Origin: Bacteroidetes bacterium B1(2017)
GTDB taxonomy: Bacteria > Bacteroidota > Bacteroidia > UKL13-3
Direction: 5' to 3'
Length of the DNA: 64,000 bases
Assembly: GCA_002256395.1 (NCBI GenBank)
Contig: NKJG01000004.1
Span: 186,001-250,000, forward strand
Shown in pieces: positions 45,720 to 53,571 of this stretch; within the stretch, counting starts at the first letter, position 1, and each line of letters begins with the position of its first letter. The notes under the pieces were generated by a model, which saw only the letters and a program-made list of their open reading frames with translations, was not told the origin of the DNA and made no database searches. Both the position numbers and the translations under genes were made by a program.

Positions 45720-46574
45720 GTGCAATCCATCATCGTTAAAACCTATTCAGATAATTTGTATAATCCAGCCGAAAATGGCTCGTTTAATCAAGTTGTTTAT
45801 TTTGAAGCAAACCATATTAGTACAGTGGTTGTTGACCCAAATAATAATCAGGTTTTACAATTAACAATTTTCACAGCAGCTGATACAAATTTCTTAAATC
45901 TATCATACGATGATTTAAAATCTATTGAAGCCTTAAAAGCCGATTTAGCACACAAATTTAAAGATAGAAAAGTTCTTATTTCTTCAGCCAATACAACCCT
46001 CGTTCCTGAGTCATTATTAAACGTTGTTGAAACAGATGCATACTATGCTCTGAACCAAAAAATAATGCCGCAGTCGCAAATATTGTATTGTAAAATGCAT
46101 GTTCAACAAACAGCTGCCATTTTTAATGTAAGAAATGAATTATTAAAGCTTATTCGCTTTAATATGCCTATGGTGGATGTCTATCATTCATCCCTCTTAT
46201 TTATTAAAGCTGTGGAGGCTCAAGCCTTTGATAATTCAGCTTCAAAGCTTCATCTTCATTTGCATTCGGGTTATTTTGAGTTGCTAAATTTGGATCAGCA
46301 AATTAAATTCTATAATACCTTTACGTTTGAAACCGAAACCGAAATTGTGTATTACCTTTTAGCAGCTGCAGAGCAATTGCAAATTGCACATGGATGTGAT
46401 GTGGTTCTATATGGAAATTCTACTCATATTACTGAGTTAAATAGCCTCCTTTCTAAGTATGTTCGTTCGGTTCAATACGGTATTAAACCTAAAAGTTTTA
46501 CCTACCCAATTAGCTTCAAGCAATTTGGCGAGCATCAATTTTTTATAGAATCAGCTGCCCTCTTGTGCGAATAA
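45720..46574 (+). CDS. DUF3822 family protein
   Basis: About 284 aa from GTG 45720 (VQSIIVKTYSD); a TTG at 45678 is possible. The two-lobed sequence matches DUF3822, a Bacteroidota family with an actin/ASKHA-like look that is usually encoded beside rsmD and coaD, as here. No catalytic motif is obvious. The last 10 bp overlap the start of rsmD, so translation is probably coupled. The function is unknown. Confidence 0.75.
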   Translation: MQSIIVKTYSDNLYNPAENGSFNQVVYFEANHISTVVVDPNNNQVLQLTIFTAADTNFLNLSYDDLKSIEALKADLAHKFKDRKVLISSANTTLVPESLLNVVETDAYYALNQKIMPQSQILYCKMHVQQTAAIFNVRNELLKLIRFNMPMVDVYHSSLLFIKAVEAQAFDNSASKLHLHLHSGYFELLNLDQQIKFYNTFTFETETEIVYYLLAAAEQLQIAHGCDVVLYGNSTHITELNSLLSKYVRSVQYGIKPKSFTYPISFKQFGEHQFFIESAALLCE

Positions 46575-47101
46575 TTGGCGGTCATAAAAAGGGCATTCTT
46601 TTGCATGCTCCAGCTGGCCTACCTGTCAGGCCAACAACAGATAGAGCCAAAGAAAGCTTATTCAATATTCTTCAAAATAATTTTGATTTAGAGGAACTAA
46701 GTGTGCTCGATTTATTTGCTGGCACGGGTAATATTAGTTATGAATTTGCAAGTAGAGGTGCCATTGCAGTATTAAGCATCGATCAGGATAATGGCTGCGT
46801 AAAATTCATGAAAGAAACCGCTCGCAAATTAGATTTCACAGCCATGGAAGTGCGAAGACAAGATGTTTTTGCCTTTTTAAAAAATTGCGAGGAGCAGTTT
46901 GATATTATTTTTGGAGATGCTCCTTATGCCTTATCTCGTATAGCAGAAATACCAGGACTTGTTTTTGAGAAAAACCTATTAAAACCAGGTGCATGGCTCA
47001 TTTTAGAACATGCCACTTTAATGAGTCTTTCTCATTTGCCAAATTTCTTCGAAGAACGCAAATATGGTCAATCTACTTTTTCGTTTTTTAAATCAACTTA
47101 A
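46565..47101 (+). CDS. rsmD: 16S rRNA (guanine966-N2)-methyltransferase RsmD
   Basis: 178 aa from GTG 46565 (VRIIGGHKKG, the conserved beginning). SAM-binding motif VLDLFAGTGNISYEFASRG (about residues 47-65); RPTTDRAKESLFNIL (22-36) is family specific. The catalytic tetrapeptide, usually DPPY/F, reads DAPY (118-121), an Ala in place of the first Pro. It methylates G966 of 16S rRNA at N2. Overlaps DUF3822 upstream; coaD follows 28 bp downstream, an order common across bacteria. Confidence 0.9.
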   Translation: MRIIGGHKKGILLHAPAGLPVRPTTDRAKESLFNILQNNFDLEELSVLDLFAGTGNISYEFASRGAIAVLSIDQDNGCVKFMKETARKLDFTAMEVRRQDVFAFLKNCEEQFDIIFGDAPYALSRIAEIPGLVFEKNLLKPGAWLILEHATLMSLSHLPNFFEERKYGQSTFSFFKST

Positions 47102-47129
47102 AGTTTATTTTTGACTCAATTTATCTCAC

Positions 47130-47588
47130 ATGAAAAAGATAGCCCTGTTCCCCGGAACCTTTGATCCTATTACCATTGGACATGTAAATATCATTGAAAG
47201 AGGCCTGCCTTTATTTGATGAAATAATAGTTGGAATTGGGCATAATAGCAGTAAATCAACTTTATTTCCAGTAGAGAAAAGAGCCGAATGGATTAGTTTG
47301 GTTTTTAAAAATCAGCCTAAAGTTAGAGCGCATTTCTACGAAGGTTTAACGGTTAAATTTTGTGAAGAAATTGGAGCTCAATATATCCTAAGGGGCATTC
47401 GTAACATGGCCGATTTTGACTATGAGAAAAATATCGCTCAAATGAATAAAATTATTTACCCCCAAGCCGAAACTGTATTCTTAATGTGCGACCCTGCTTA
47501 TACCCCAATAAGTTCTTCTGTGGTGAGAGATTTAATTCGAAATGGAGGAGAAACCTCCGCCTTTGTTCCAAAAGAAGTTCAGTTTTAG
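47130..47588 (+). CDS. coaD: Pantetheine-phosphate adenylyltransferase
   Basis: 152 aa from ATG 47130. It transfers AMP from ATP to 4'-phosphopantetheine, the fourth step of CoA synthesis. Nucleotidyltransferase motifs: FPGTFDPITIGH (residues 7-18) with the T-x-GH site, and ISSSVVRDL (about 129-137). YILRGIRNMADFDYE is the CoaD substrate region. Length is standard. The stop codon abuts that of the convergent Nudix gene with no space between them. Confidence 0.95.
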   Translation: MKKIALFPGTFDPITIGHVNIIERGLPLFDEIIVGIGHNSSKSTLFPVEKRAEWISLVFKNQPKVRAHFYEGLTVKFCEEIGAQYILRGIRNMADFDYEKNIAQMNKIIYPQAETVFLMCDPAYTPISSSVVRDLIRNGGETSAFVPKEVQF

Positions 47589-48203
47589 TTATTTCCTAGA
47601 TTGTACCTCTATTAAAATTTCCCTAATCGATTCATACGTGTCATAGGTGCTCAAGTCTATTTCACTTAAATCAACCCATTTAACTTCGGTTATACTCTCT
47701 TCTAATTGAGGTACCAAATTTCCCTCAAATCCGGTTTCCATTAAATACCAATGAGTAGCCTTAAGAAACCTATGTCCTTGTAATTTATAGGTATGGTAAC
47801 TGTTTTCAAAAAATCGTTCAATTTTTAATTCATTTATTCCACATTCCTCTTCAACTTCTCTTTTTGCTCCCTCTTCAATGGTTTCTCCTGGATCAATTTT
47901 GCCCTTCGGTAAATCCCATTTTCCCAATCTCTTCATAATTAATAATTCTTTTTTCGAATTAAAAACTATGCCTCCCCCTGCATGAATCGTGGTAAAGTTA
48001 GATTTTAACATCATAAAAACTTCCGTACTATCCTCACAAATTAATACACATCCAGTGCTCTGAGGATCCTCAATTTGCCTTACCAAGTCCATCAAATTAA
48101 TGGCAGAAGTGTAGCTCACTTTTCTCAATTGTTGAAAACGTGGGATTAGTTCTTCAGAACTAGTAATGATTAGAGGCTTATCGTTAATGAAAAATTTATA
48201 CAT
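47589..48203 (-). CDS. Nudix hydrolase
   Basis: 204 aa from ATG 48203. The Nudix box GKIDPGETIEEGAKREVEEE with CGI (residues 101-123) is complete, including the REVEEE metal ligands. An N-terminal extension of about 70 residues precedes the domain. Nudix enzymes cleave nucleoside diphosphates linked to another group; the substrate here is unknown. It is divergent from pyrE, with only 8 bp between the start codons. Confidence 0.85.
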   Translation of the reverse strand: MYKFFINDKPLIITSSEELIPRFQQLRKVSYTSAINLMDLVRQIEDPQSTGCVLICEDSTEVFMMLKSNFTTIHAGGGIVFNSKKELLIMKRLGKWDLPKGKIDPGETIEEGAKREVEEECGINELKIERFFENSYHTYKLQGHRFLKATHWYLMETGFEGNLVPQLEESITEVKWVDLSEIDLSTYDTYESIREILIEVQSRK

Positions 48204-48211
48204 TTGTAGGC

Positions 48212-48853
48212 ATGCAAATTAGTGAACCAATCGCAACAAAGATAGCAGAATATTTATTGGAGATAAAAGCCATTAAACTTCAGCCTAATAATCCTTTTAC
48301 GTGGGCCTCTGGACTTAAGTCGCCAATTTATAGTGATAACAGATTATCGCTTTCACACCCACAAATTCGTACTTTTATTAAACAAGCTTTAGCTCAAGAA
48401 ATTAGCACTCAATATCCAACTGCTCAGGCAATTATTGGTGTTGCCACTGCTGGTATCGCTCCTGGAGCCTTAGTAGCCGATGAAATGAATTTGCCTTTTG
48501 GATATGTTAGGTCAGAAGCCAAAAAGCATGGCATGGGTAAACAAGTAGAGGGTGATATTAGTCCTGAACAAGCTGTTGTAGTTATTGAAGATTTAGTATC
48601 TACAGGTAAAAGTAGTCTTCAGGCCATTGATGCCTTGCGAGCACATGGGTCAACTGTTTTGGGCTTAATGTGTATTTTTACCTACGGCTTTGAATCGGCT
48701 CAAGCTAATTTTGATGCGGCAAATTGCAAATATGTTTCTTTATGTAATTACGACACTTTAATTGAAGTTGCTGTAGCAAAAGGATATGTGAGCGAAGGCG
48801 ATAGAGAAGTATTGGCAGCTTGGAGAAGAAGTCCAGAAACATGGGGAGTTTAA
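48212..48853 (+). CDS. pyrE: Orotate phosphoribosyltransferase
   Basis: 213 aa from ATG 48212. It joins orotate to PRPP, giving OMP in pyrimidine synthesis. PRPP loop VVVIEDLVSTGKSS (about residues 126-139); substrate regions TWASGLKSPIYSDNR near residue 31 and AKKHGMGKQVEG near residue 103. First gene of a compact plus-strand run (pyrE, plsC, gatC, ABC ATPase) with gaps of 10 bp or overlaps. Confidence 0.95.
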   Translation: MQISEPIATKIAEYLLEIKAIKLQPNNPFTWASGLKSPIYSDNRLSLSHPQIRTFIKQALAQEISTQYPTAQAIIGVATAGIAPGALVADEMNLPFGYVRSEAKKHGMGKQVEGDISPEQAVVVIEDLVSTGKSSLQAIDALRAHGSTVLGLMCIFTYGFESAQANFDAANCKYVSLCNYDTLIEVAVAKGYVSEGDREVLAAWRRSPETWGV

Positions 48854-48863
48854 TTGTTCAGGT

Positions 48864-49610
48864 GTGGCACTAAAATTATCTAAAAATCCTTTCAAAACGC
48901 TCTACGCCATTTATTTTGGTTTGTGGGTGGTATTTTGGTTTTTCCTATTATACCCGTTTATTTATTGGAGCTTATCAAATCCTAAACGGTATCGCTATGC
49001 CCATATAATACGTAAGTTTTGGGGCAAAATGCTTTTGGTTGGTGGTCTGATCCGTGTAAAAATGCATTATGAAGAAATGCCCGATCCTAATCAGGCTTAT
49101 ATGATTGTTCCCAATCATACTTCACAAGTTGATATTGTTACCTTAACGGCTAAACTACACCTGTATTTTAATTTCATGGCAAAAGCCGAACTTGAAAGGA
49201 TTCCTGTTTTTGGCATTTGGTTCAGAACAATTGATATAGCTGTGGAGCGTAAAGATGCTCGCAAAGCCGCTTTAGCCTACCGTAAGGCGCTAAACTGGAT
49301 TGAAGCAGGAAATAGTATGGTTATTTTTCCAGAAGGTACCATTGCCTCACAAGTGCCTAAAATGATTAAATTTAAAGATGGTCCATTTAGAATGGCCATC
49401 GAAAAACAAATTCCTTTGTTGCCCGTTACTATTATCGGAAACTGGCAAGTAATGCCCGATCAAGGTGTTTTTGAAGGTCGTCCAGGAATAGTGCATCAAT
49501 ATGTTCACAAGGCAATTCCAACAAAGGGATTAACCCTTAACGATATTGAAACAGTGAAAGAGCAGGTTTTTCAAGTAATTAGTGATAAATTGCAAGCAAA
49601 TGGATATTAA
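48864..49610 (+). CDS. plsC: 1-acyl-sn-glycerol-3-phosphate acyltransferase
   Basis: 248 aa from GTG 48864. It acylates lysophosphatidic acid to phosphatidic acid in membrane lipid synthesis. An N-terminal hydrophobic segment (about residues 10-35) anchors it at the inner membrane. Acyltransferase motifs: NHTSQVD (HX4D, near residue 85), the FMAKAELERIPVFG block, IFPEGTIAS (substrate-binding Glu-Gly) and LLPVTIIG. Last 11 bp overlap gatC. Confidence 0.9.
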   Translation: MALKLSKNPFKTLYAIYFGLWVVFWFFLLYPFIYWSLSNPKRYRYAHIIRKFWGKMLLVGGLIRVKMHYEEMPDPNQAYMIVPNHTSQVDIVTLTAKLHLYFNFMAKAELERIPVFGIWFRTIDIAVERKDARKAALAYRKALNWIEAGNSMVIFPEGTIASQVPKMIKFKDGPFRMAIEKQIPLLPVTIIGNWQVMPDQGVFEGRPGIVHQYVHKAIPTKGLTLNDIETVKEQVFQVISDKLQANGY

Positions 49611-49890
49611 TAACGAAACAGTTGATCGCTTGGCAGACCTAGCCAAACTAGAGTTCAACGAAACCGAAAAAGAAAATATAAAAAACGACCTCAATAGAAT
49701 TCTTAGTTATTTTGAAAAACTAAATGAGGTAAATACAGATGGGGTAGAGCCGCTTATTTTTATGAGCGACAATGTAAATTTGCTCCGTGCCGATGAACCT
49801 CATACAGATTTTACCAAGGCCGATGCCCTTTTAAATGCACCTGCAAAAGACAGTGACTATTTCCGCGTTCCTAAATTTATTGAGAAATAA
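49600..49890 (+). CDS. gatC: Asp-tRNA(Asn)/Glu-tRNA(Gln) amidotransferase subunit C
   Basis: 96 aa from ATG 49600 ([19 protein letters not shown]), overlapping plsC by 11 bp. GatC stabilises GatA in the GatCAB complex that amidates mischarged Glu-tRNA(Gln) or Asp-tRNA(Asn). Family features: helix 1 with [38 protein letters not shown] and the C-terminal FRVPKFIEK. gatA and gatB are elsewhere. The stop overlaps the next ATG by one base (TAATG). Confidence 0.93.
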   Translation: MDINNETVDRLADLAKLEFNETEKENIKNDLNRILSYFEKLNEVNTDGVEPLIFMSDNVNLLRADEPHTDFTKADALLNAPAKDSDYFRVPKFIEK

Positions 49891-50576
49891 TGGACGAATT
49901 TGTCATCAATATAAAAGGAATAGGTAAAGCATACAAAATTGGTGATGTTATTGTAAATGCCTTGCGTGAAGTTGATCTTCAAATTAAGCGTGGTGAATAT
50001 GTAGCGCTTATGGGTCCTTCCGGTTCTGGTAAATCTACCCTAATGAATATACTCGGTTGCCTTGATACACCTAGCAAAGGCAAGTATTGGCTAAATGGCA
50101 CCGATGTAAGTAATATGACGGACAATGAATTGGCCGAAATAAGAAATAAAGAAATCGGGTTTATCTTTCAAACATTTAATCTTCTAGCTCGAAATACTTC
50201 CCTCGATAATGTGGCATTGCCTCTTGTATACGCTGGTATTAGTAAAAAGGATAGAGTAGAAAAGGCAGAAGCAGCACTCAAAAGTGTTGGATTAGGAGAT
50301 AGAATGGACCATAAGCCTAATGAACTTTCTGGAGGTCAACGTCAACGTGTTGCCATCGCTCGTGCATTGGTAAATAACCCATCTATTATTTTAGCAGATG
50401 AACCTACAGGGAATTTAGATTCTAAAACTTCTGTTGAAATTATGGAGTTAATAGAAAAAATTCATGAAGCTGGTAATACCGTTATTATCGTTACCCACGA
50501 AGAAGATATTGCCAAACGTGCCAAACGTATAATTAGGTTGCGCGATGGCGTGATTGAAGATTATGGCTTAGGATAA
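49890..50576 (+). CDS. ABC transporter ATPase, LolD/MacB type
   Basis: 228 aa from ATG 49890. Walker [10 protein letters not shown] (about residues 42-50), Q-loop FIFQTFNLL, signature [15 protein letters not shown], Walker [13 protein letters not shown], and H-loop His in VIIVTHEED. The [16 protein letters not shown] and EPTGNLDS blocks are typical of LolD/MacB ATPases, which power lipoprotein release or periplasmic efflux with FtsX-type permeases. No permease is adjacent; the FtsX-like protein at 15894-17132 is a candidate partner. Its last 9 bp overlap the convergent ispE gene. Confidence 0.88.
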   Translation: MDEFVINIKGIGKAYKIGDVIVNALREVDLQIKRGEYVALMGPSGSGKSTLMNILGCLDTPSKGKYWLNGTDVSNMTDNELAEIRNKEIGFIFQTFNLLARNTSLDNVALPLVYAGISKKDRVEKAEAALKSVGLGDRMDHKPNELSGGQRQRVAIARALVNNPSIILADEPTGNLDSKTSVEIMELIEKIHEAGNTVIIVTHEEDIAKRAKRIIRLRDGVIEDYGLG

Positions 50577-51407
50577 TTTACCCTCAAAATAATAGTGAGA
50601 TTTAAACGTACTTTTTAAGTTTGGCTCTTCTAAAAACAAACCAAAAAGGCTTGAACCACTTCCACTCATAGAGGCATAAACAGCCCCACTAGAATATAAT
50701 GTGTTCTTGATAGAATTCAGTTCTGAATGGTTCTTAAAAATGCTTGCCTCAAAATCGTTTACAAGAGCTTCTTTCCAGGTGTTTATTGGTGATTTAATAA
50801 TTTCTAAAAGAGAAGTGTTGAAATTGTTTTCAAGTTTATCTCTAGGAATAATTCCAGCAAATGCTTCCGCTGTACTAATATGAATATTGGGTTTTACTAA
50901 TGCAATCCAATAGGTACTTAAACTCAATTCTATTGGTTCAAGTTGCTCACCTCTTCCTTTGCCTACACACGGTTTATTAAGAATAAAAAATGCGCAATCA
51001 CTACCAAGTTTTGCAGCATAGTCTAACTGCTTTTCCGTTGAAAGGGATAATTTGAAATAGGTGTTCAATAGCTTAATTGCAAAGGCTCCATCACTTGACC
51101 CTCCACCCAAACCAGCACCCATAGGTATGTTTTTTAATAGGGCAATTTCAATAGGAGGTAATGAGTAATCAGTAGCTAATAAATGATATGCTTTTACAAC
51201 CAAATTCTGTTCTTCATTTCCCTGTACTTCTAAGCCACTGCAACTAAGTTTTACCTTTTGGTCTGAACCAAGCGGAGCTTCAATTATTTCTAATGCATCA
51301 TAAATTGGAACGGGATAAAATATGGTTTCAAGCTCATGATACCCATCTTGCCTCTTACTCAAAATATGTAAGCCTAAATTAATTTTACACGATGGAAATA
51401 CGATCAT
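50568..51407 (-). CDS. ispE: 4-diphosphocytidyl-2-C-methyl-D-erythritol kinase
   Basis: 279 aa from ATG 51407. GHMP kinase of the MEP pathway to isoprenoids. Motifs: [11 protein letters not shown] with the catalytic-side Lys near residue 8, [14 protein letters not shown] (phosphate-binding loop, about residues 95-108), and a third motif [10 protein letters not shown] near residue 250. Starts one base after the stop of the RES toxin gene, so it appears to be the third gene of the toxin-antitoxin operon and coupled to it. Confidence 0.92.
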   Translation of the reverse strand: MIVFPSCKINLGLHILSKRQDGYHELETIFYPVPIYDALEIIEAPLGSDQKVKLSCSGLEVQGNEEQNLVVKAYHLLATDYSLPPIEIALLKNIPMGAGLGGGSSDGAFAIKLLNTYFKLSLSTEKQLDYAAKLGSDCAFFILNKPCVGKGRGEQLEPIELSLSTYWIALVKPNIHISTAEAFAGIIPRDKLENNFNTSLLEIIKSPINTWKEALVNDFEASIFKNHSELNSIKNTLYSSGAVYASMSGSGSSLFGLFLEEPNLKSTFKSHYYFEGKLS

Positions 51408-51408
51408 A

Positions 51409-51870
51409 TTATTGAAAAAGTCTTGGGTCGAAATTAAACGGTTTTGTCCATAATACCCTAACCTGTTTGTGAAATTGTGGGTGCAAAGGATTTAATAAGT
51501 AATTGTTTTCTTCCGCCACAACGGCAGAGGGCACTTTCATAACTAAACTTTCAAAGCTTTCTATCCATTTGCTACCATAATTTTGCGAGTAAATTGTGCT
51601 TGGATACTGATTCCATTCATTTGGCAACTCTTCCTTGCTAGGTTTAAGAATTGTAGCTTGTTCTTTTATGCTTAGGCAAATCAATTGCATATCGGATAAA
51701 CTAACCAAACCGCCACTATTGCAAGCTAATTCTAGGGCGCAAAGTGAAATATGGCTTGAACAATACAACATAGAAGTGCCAATTTTATTCCATCTCCCTC
51801 CATATGTTTTTGCTCCAATGCCACTTAAATCAGAGGCAAATTTGGTTTTGCAAATTCTATATACCTCCAT
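51409..51870 (-). CDS. RES-domain toxin (NAD-consuming)
   Basis: 153 aa from ATG 51870. The RES family toxins of Xre/RES modules (for example MbcT) degrade NAD+ and arrest growth. Conserved positions visible: YRICK at the start (Arg5), GGRWNKIG (24-31, the Arg-Trp-Asn block), LYCSSH with Tyr36, and ALELAC with Glu47. Length fits a full domain. Separated by one base from the antitoxin stop (51872) and by one base from the ispE start (51407). Confidence 0.9.
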   Translation of the reverse strand: MEVYRICKTKFASDLSGIGAKTYGGRWNKIGTSMLYCSSHISLCALELACNSGGLVSLSDMQLICLSIKEQATILKPSKEELPNEWNQYPSTIYSQNYGSKWIESFESLVMKVPSAVVAEENNYLLNPLHPQFHKQVRVLWTKPFNFDPRLFQ

Positions 51871-51871
51871 C

Positions 51872-52390
51872 TTATGAGTAAACGCCGTGTTCTATTCTTC
51901 CGAGGGTTTGCAAAACCACTTTTACACCAAAGCCGGTATCTAATAACGAAACTGGACTAACGCCATTTAGCGCCAAAAGGGGCGTATTGAACCAACGTTT
52001 AACATGATTCTCATCCGAAAATATTTCCGAGGCTTTTGCCAATATAAGTGCTAATTCAATGGCCTGCTCTGAGGAATAGATATCAAGGATTGAATCTTCG
52101 GGAAGACGTTGAAAGGTTTTTGTACTAATGTGTAAAACGCCACAAAGTGTAGTTAAATCTAAGCCCATTTTTTTTGATATACTAAGCAAGGCTTCTTTTT
52201 TTATTCCCTTTCTGGTGGCAGCAATTAATAAAAAATCATCTGATAAAGGGCTGTTTAAACCCAATAATTGCGCAGCCACATACTCTACATTAGGCTTGTT
52301 TATAGTATACACAGCTTGGATATCTTCAACCTTATCAGGGGATTCCTTTGGTTCTGTGTATTTTTTGCGTGTATTTTTATAGGTTGCCAT
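51872..52390 (-). CDS. Xre/MbcA/ParS-type antitoxin (DUF2384)
   Basis: 172 aa from ATG 52390. The C-terminal antitoxin domain (about residues 108-172) shows SSEQAIELALILAKASEIF, RWFNTPLLALNGVSPVSLLDT and TLGRIEHGVYS, the standard toxin-binding part. A Xre-like helix-turn-helix is likely at about residues 60-100 (KEALLSISKKMGLDLTTLCG). A basic N-terminal tail of about 25 residues precedes it. It neutralises the RES toxin and probably represses its own promoter: a perfect 16-bp palindrome lies 28 bp upstream. Confidence 0.9.
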   Translation of the reverse strand: MATYKNTRKKYTEPKESPDKVEDIQAVYTINKPNVEYVAAQLLGLNSPLSDDFLLIAATRKGIKKEALLSISKKMGLDLTTLCGVLHISTKTFQRLPEDSILDIYSSEQAIELALILAKASEIFSDENHVKRWFNTPLLALNGVSPVSLLDTGFGVKVVLQTLGRIEHGVYS

Positions 52391-52407
52391 TTCTCTTTAA
52401 AACAAGT

Positions 52408-52433
52408 CAAAAATACAAAAATTCTAGAATTTT
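52408..52433 (-). promoter_or_regulatory. Promoter/operator of the toxin-antitoxin-ispE operon
   Basis: On the minus strand TATTTTTG (52415-52408) is an exact -7 consensus. Directly upstream lies AAAATTCTAGAATTTT (52418-52433), a perfect 16-bp palindrome filling the spacer where a repressor would block polymerase. No clear -33 TTG is present. Confidence 0.5.
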
Positions 52434-52435
52434 GT

Positions 52436-53395
52436 CTATTTTTTTTTCATTAAATATTTTTTTGCCTCTTCCACATCAAAGTGAAAAAGGAATTCTTGAT
52501 TTATTTGCTTTATTTTTTTTGATTTAATGGCCTCCAATACCTCTTCTATATTCTCTACAATTATTCCATTAGCTCCATCCAACAAATCGCCTAAGCCTCC
52601 TTTTTTGTAACCTATTACTTGAGTACCCACCAAAAAACTTTCATGTGCAATTCTATTCCAGCCTTCATTAATATATGGCAAGGCCAAGGTATATTCACTT
52701 TTAGCCATTTCACTCAAATACGCTTCAAATGTTTTAAAATACCTAATCTCGTAAGTCTCAAAATCACCTGCTTTTTCGGGGGCATTTGTGCTAAAGTAAC
52801 ACGCATATCCTAAGGCTGTGAGCCAACTACTTAAATCAATTACATCACGACTATTTTTAAACGACTCTTGTCCAAGGTGAATTTGTTTTTTCTTTGGTAG
52901 GTTACGATAAGGGATATATTGTTTTGAATCAAAAAAATTAGGAAAATACAGTACCTTATTGATGCCTATTTTTTTCTCAAAATAATTTTTCCAAAAGGGT
53001 GCTACACATACTATTTGAAGTTTCTGTGGGCTTATCCACCTTGCCAAAAAGAGTAGGATGGAATACCAAATTTTTAGAATGGTTTGCTTCTTGTCTGTTG
53101 GGTCGAAATAATGCCACACAACCCAAACCTTTTTTTTGTTAAACAGGTTTCTTAATAATACCGGTAGGGCAATTCTGGCAACGCAAATATTTTGGCTACC
53201 ATATCCTTCTTTAAAACTCCAAGTAAATAGTTTTAGATAGTCAAGTGGGGTTTCAAAATACTCCCAACGACGTTTTTCAATATAGGCACTTGGACTTAAA
53301 CCCAAATGCTCACATAAAGTTTGGGCAAATTGCTTCTCGTGCAAATAGCCTCCTGTTAGGTGTTTACCATGACTTAAATAAATTACGTTCTCCAA
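52436..53395 (-). CDS. Glycosyltransferase, GT-B fold, hypothetical specificity
   Basis: 319 aa starting at TTG 53395. The N-terminal half is poorly conserved (VIYLSHGKHLTGGYLHE, then a hydrophobic patch near residue 120, ILLFLARWI). The C-terminal half resembles GT4-type donor domains: IAHESFLVGTQVIGYKKGGLGDLLDG with the E...G..G..GG pattern that binds the nucleotide sugar. Acceptor unknown; a cell-surface glycan is likely. It lies upstream of the toxin-antitoxin genes on the same strand but is separated from them by their operator. Confidence 0.65.
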   Translation of the reverse strand: MENVIYLSHGKHLTGGYLHEKQFAQTLCEHLGLSPSAYIEKRRWEYFETPLDYLKLFTWSFKEGYGSQNICVARIALPVLLRNLFNKKKVWVVWHYFDPTDKKQTILKIWYSILLFLARWISPQKLQIVCVAPFWKNYFEKKIGINKVLYFPNFFDSKQYIPYRNLPKKKQIHLGQESFKNSRDVIDLSSWLTALGYACYFSTNAPEKAGDFETYEIRYFKTFEAYLSEMAKSEYTLALPYINEGWNRIAHESFLVGTQVIGYKKGGLGDLLDGANGIIVENIEEVLEAIKSKKIKQINQEFLFHFDVEEAKKYLMKKK

Positions 53396-53474
53396 CTACT
53401 TGTTCTATGAATATACCTCTGCAAAATAAGAATTGCACTTGTAAGATGGTCGAAATAAAAAAAACAATTTCTTG

Positions 53475-53490
53475 CCTAACAATTGTTAGG
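53475..53490. promoter_or_regulatory. Perfect 16-bp palindrome upstream of P450
   Basis: CCTAACAATTGTTAGG reads identically on both strands. It lies 82 bp before the P450 ATG in a gene-free stretch. Length and position fit an operator for a dimeric repressor such as a TetR-family protein; no regulator gene is adjacent. Confidence 0.55.
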
Positions 53491-53571
53491 GTTTTCGTAT
53501 GTGCCTGATTTTAATCATTTTTTATATTGCCTTATCGGTAGAATTTAGTGTTTTAAACCCAAAAAAATTTT

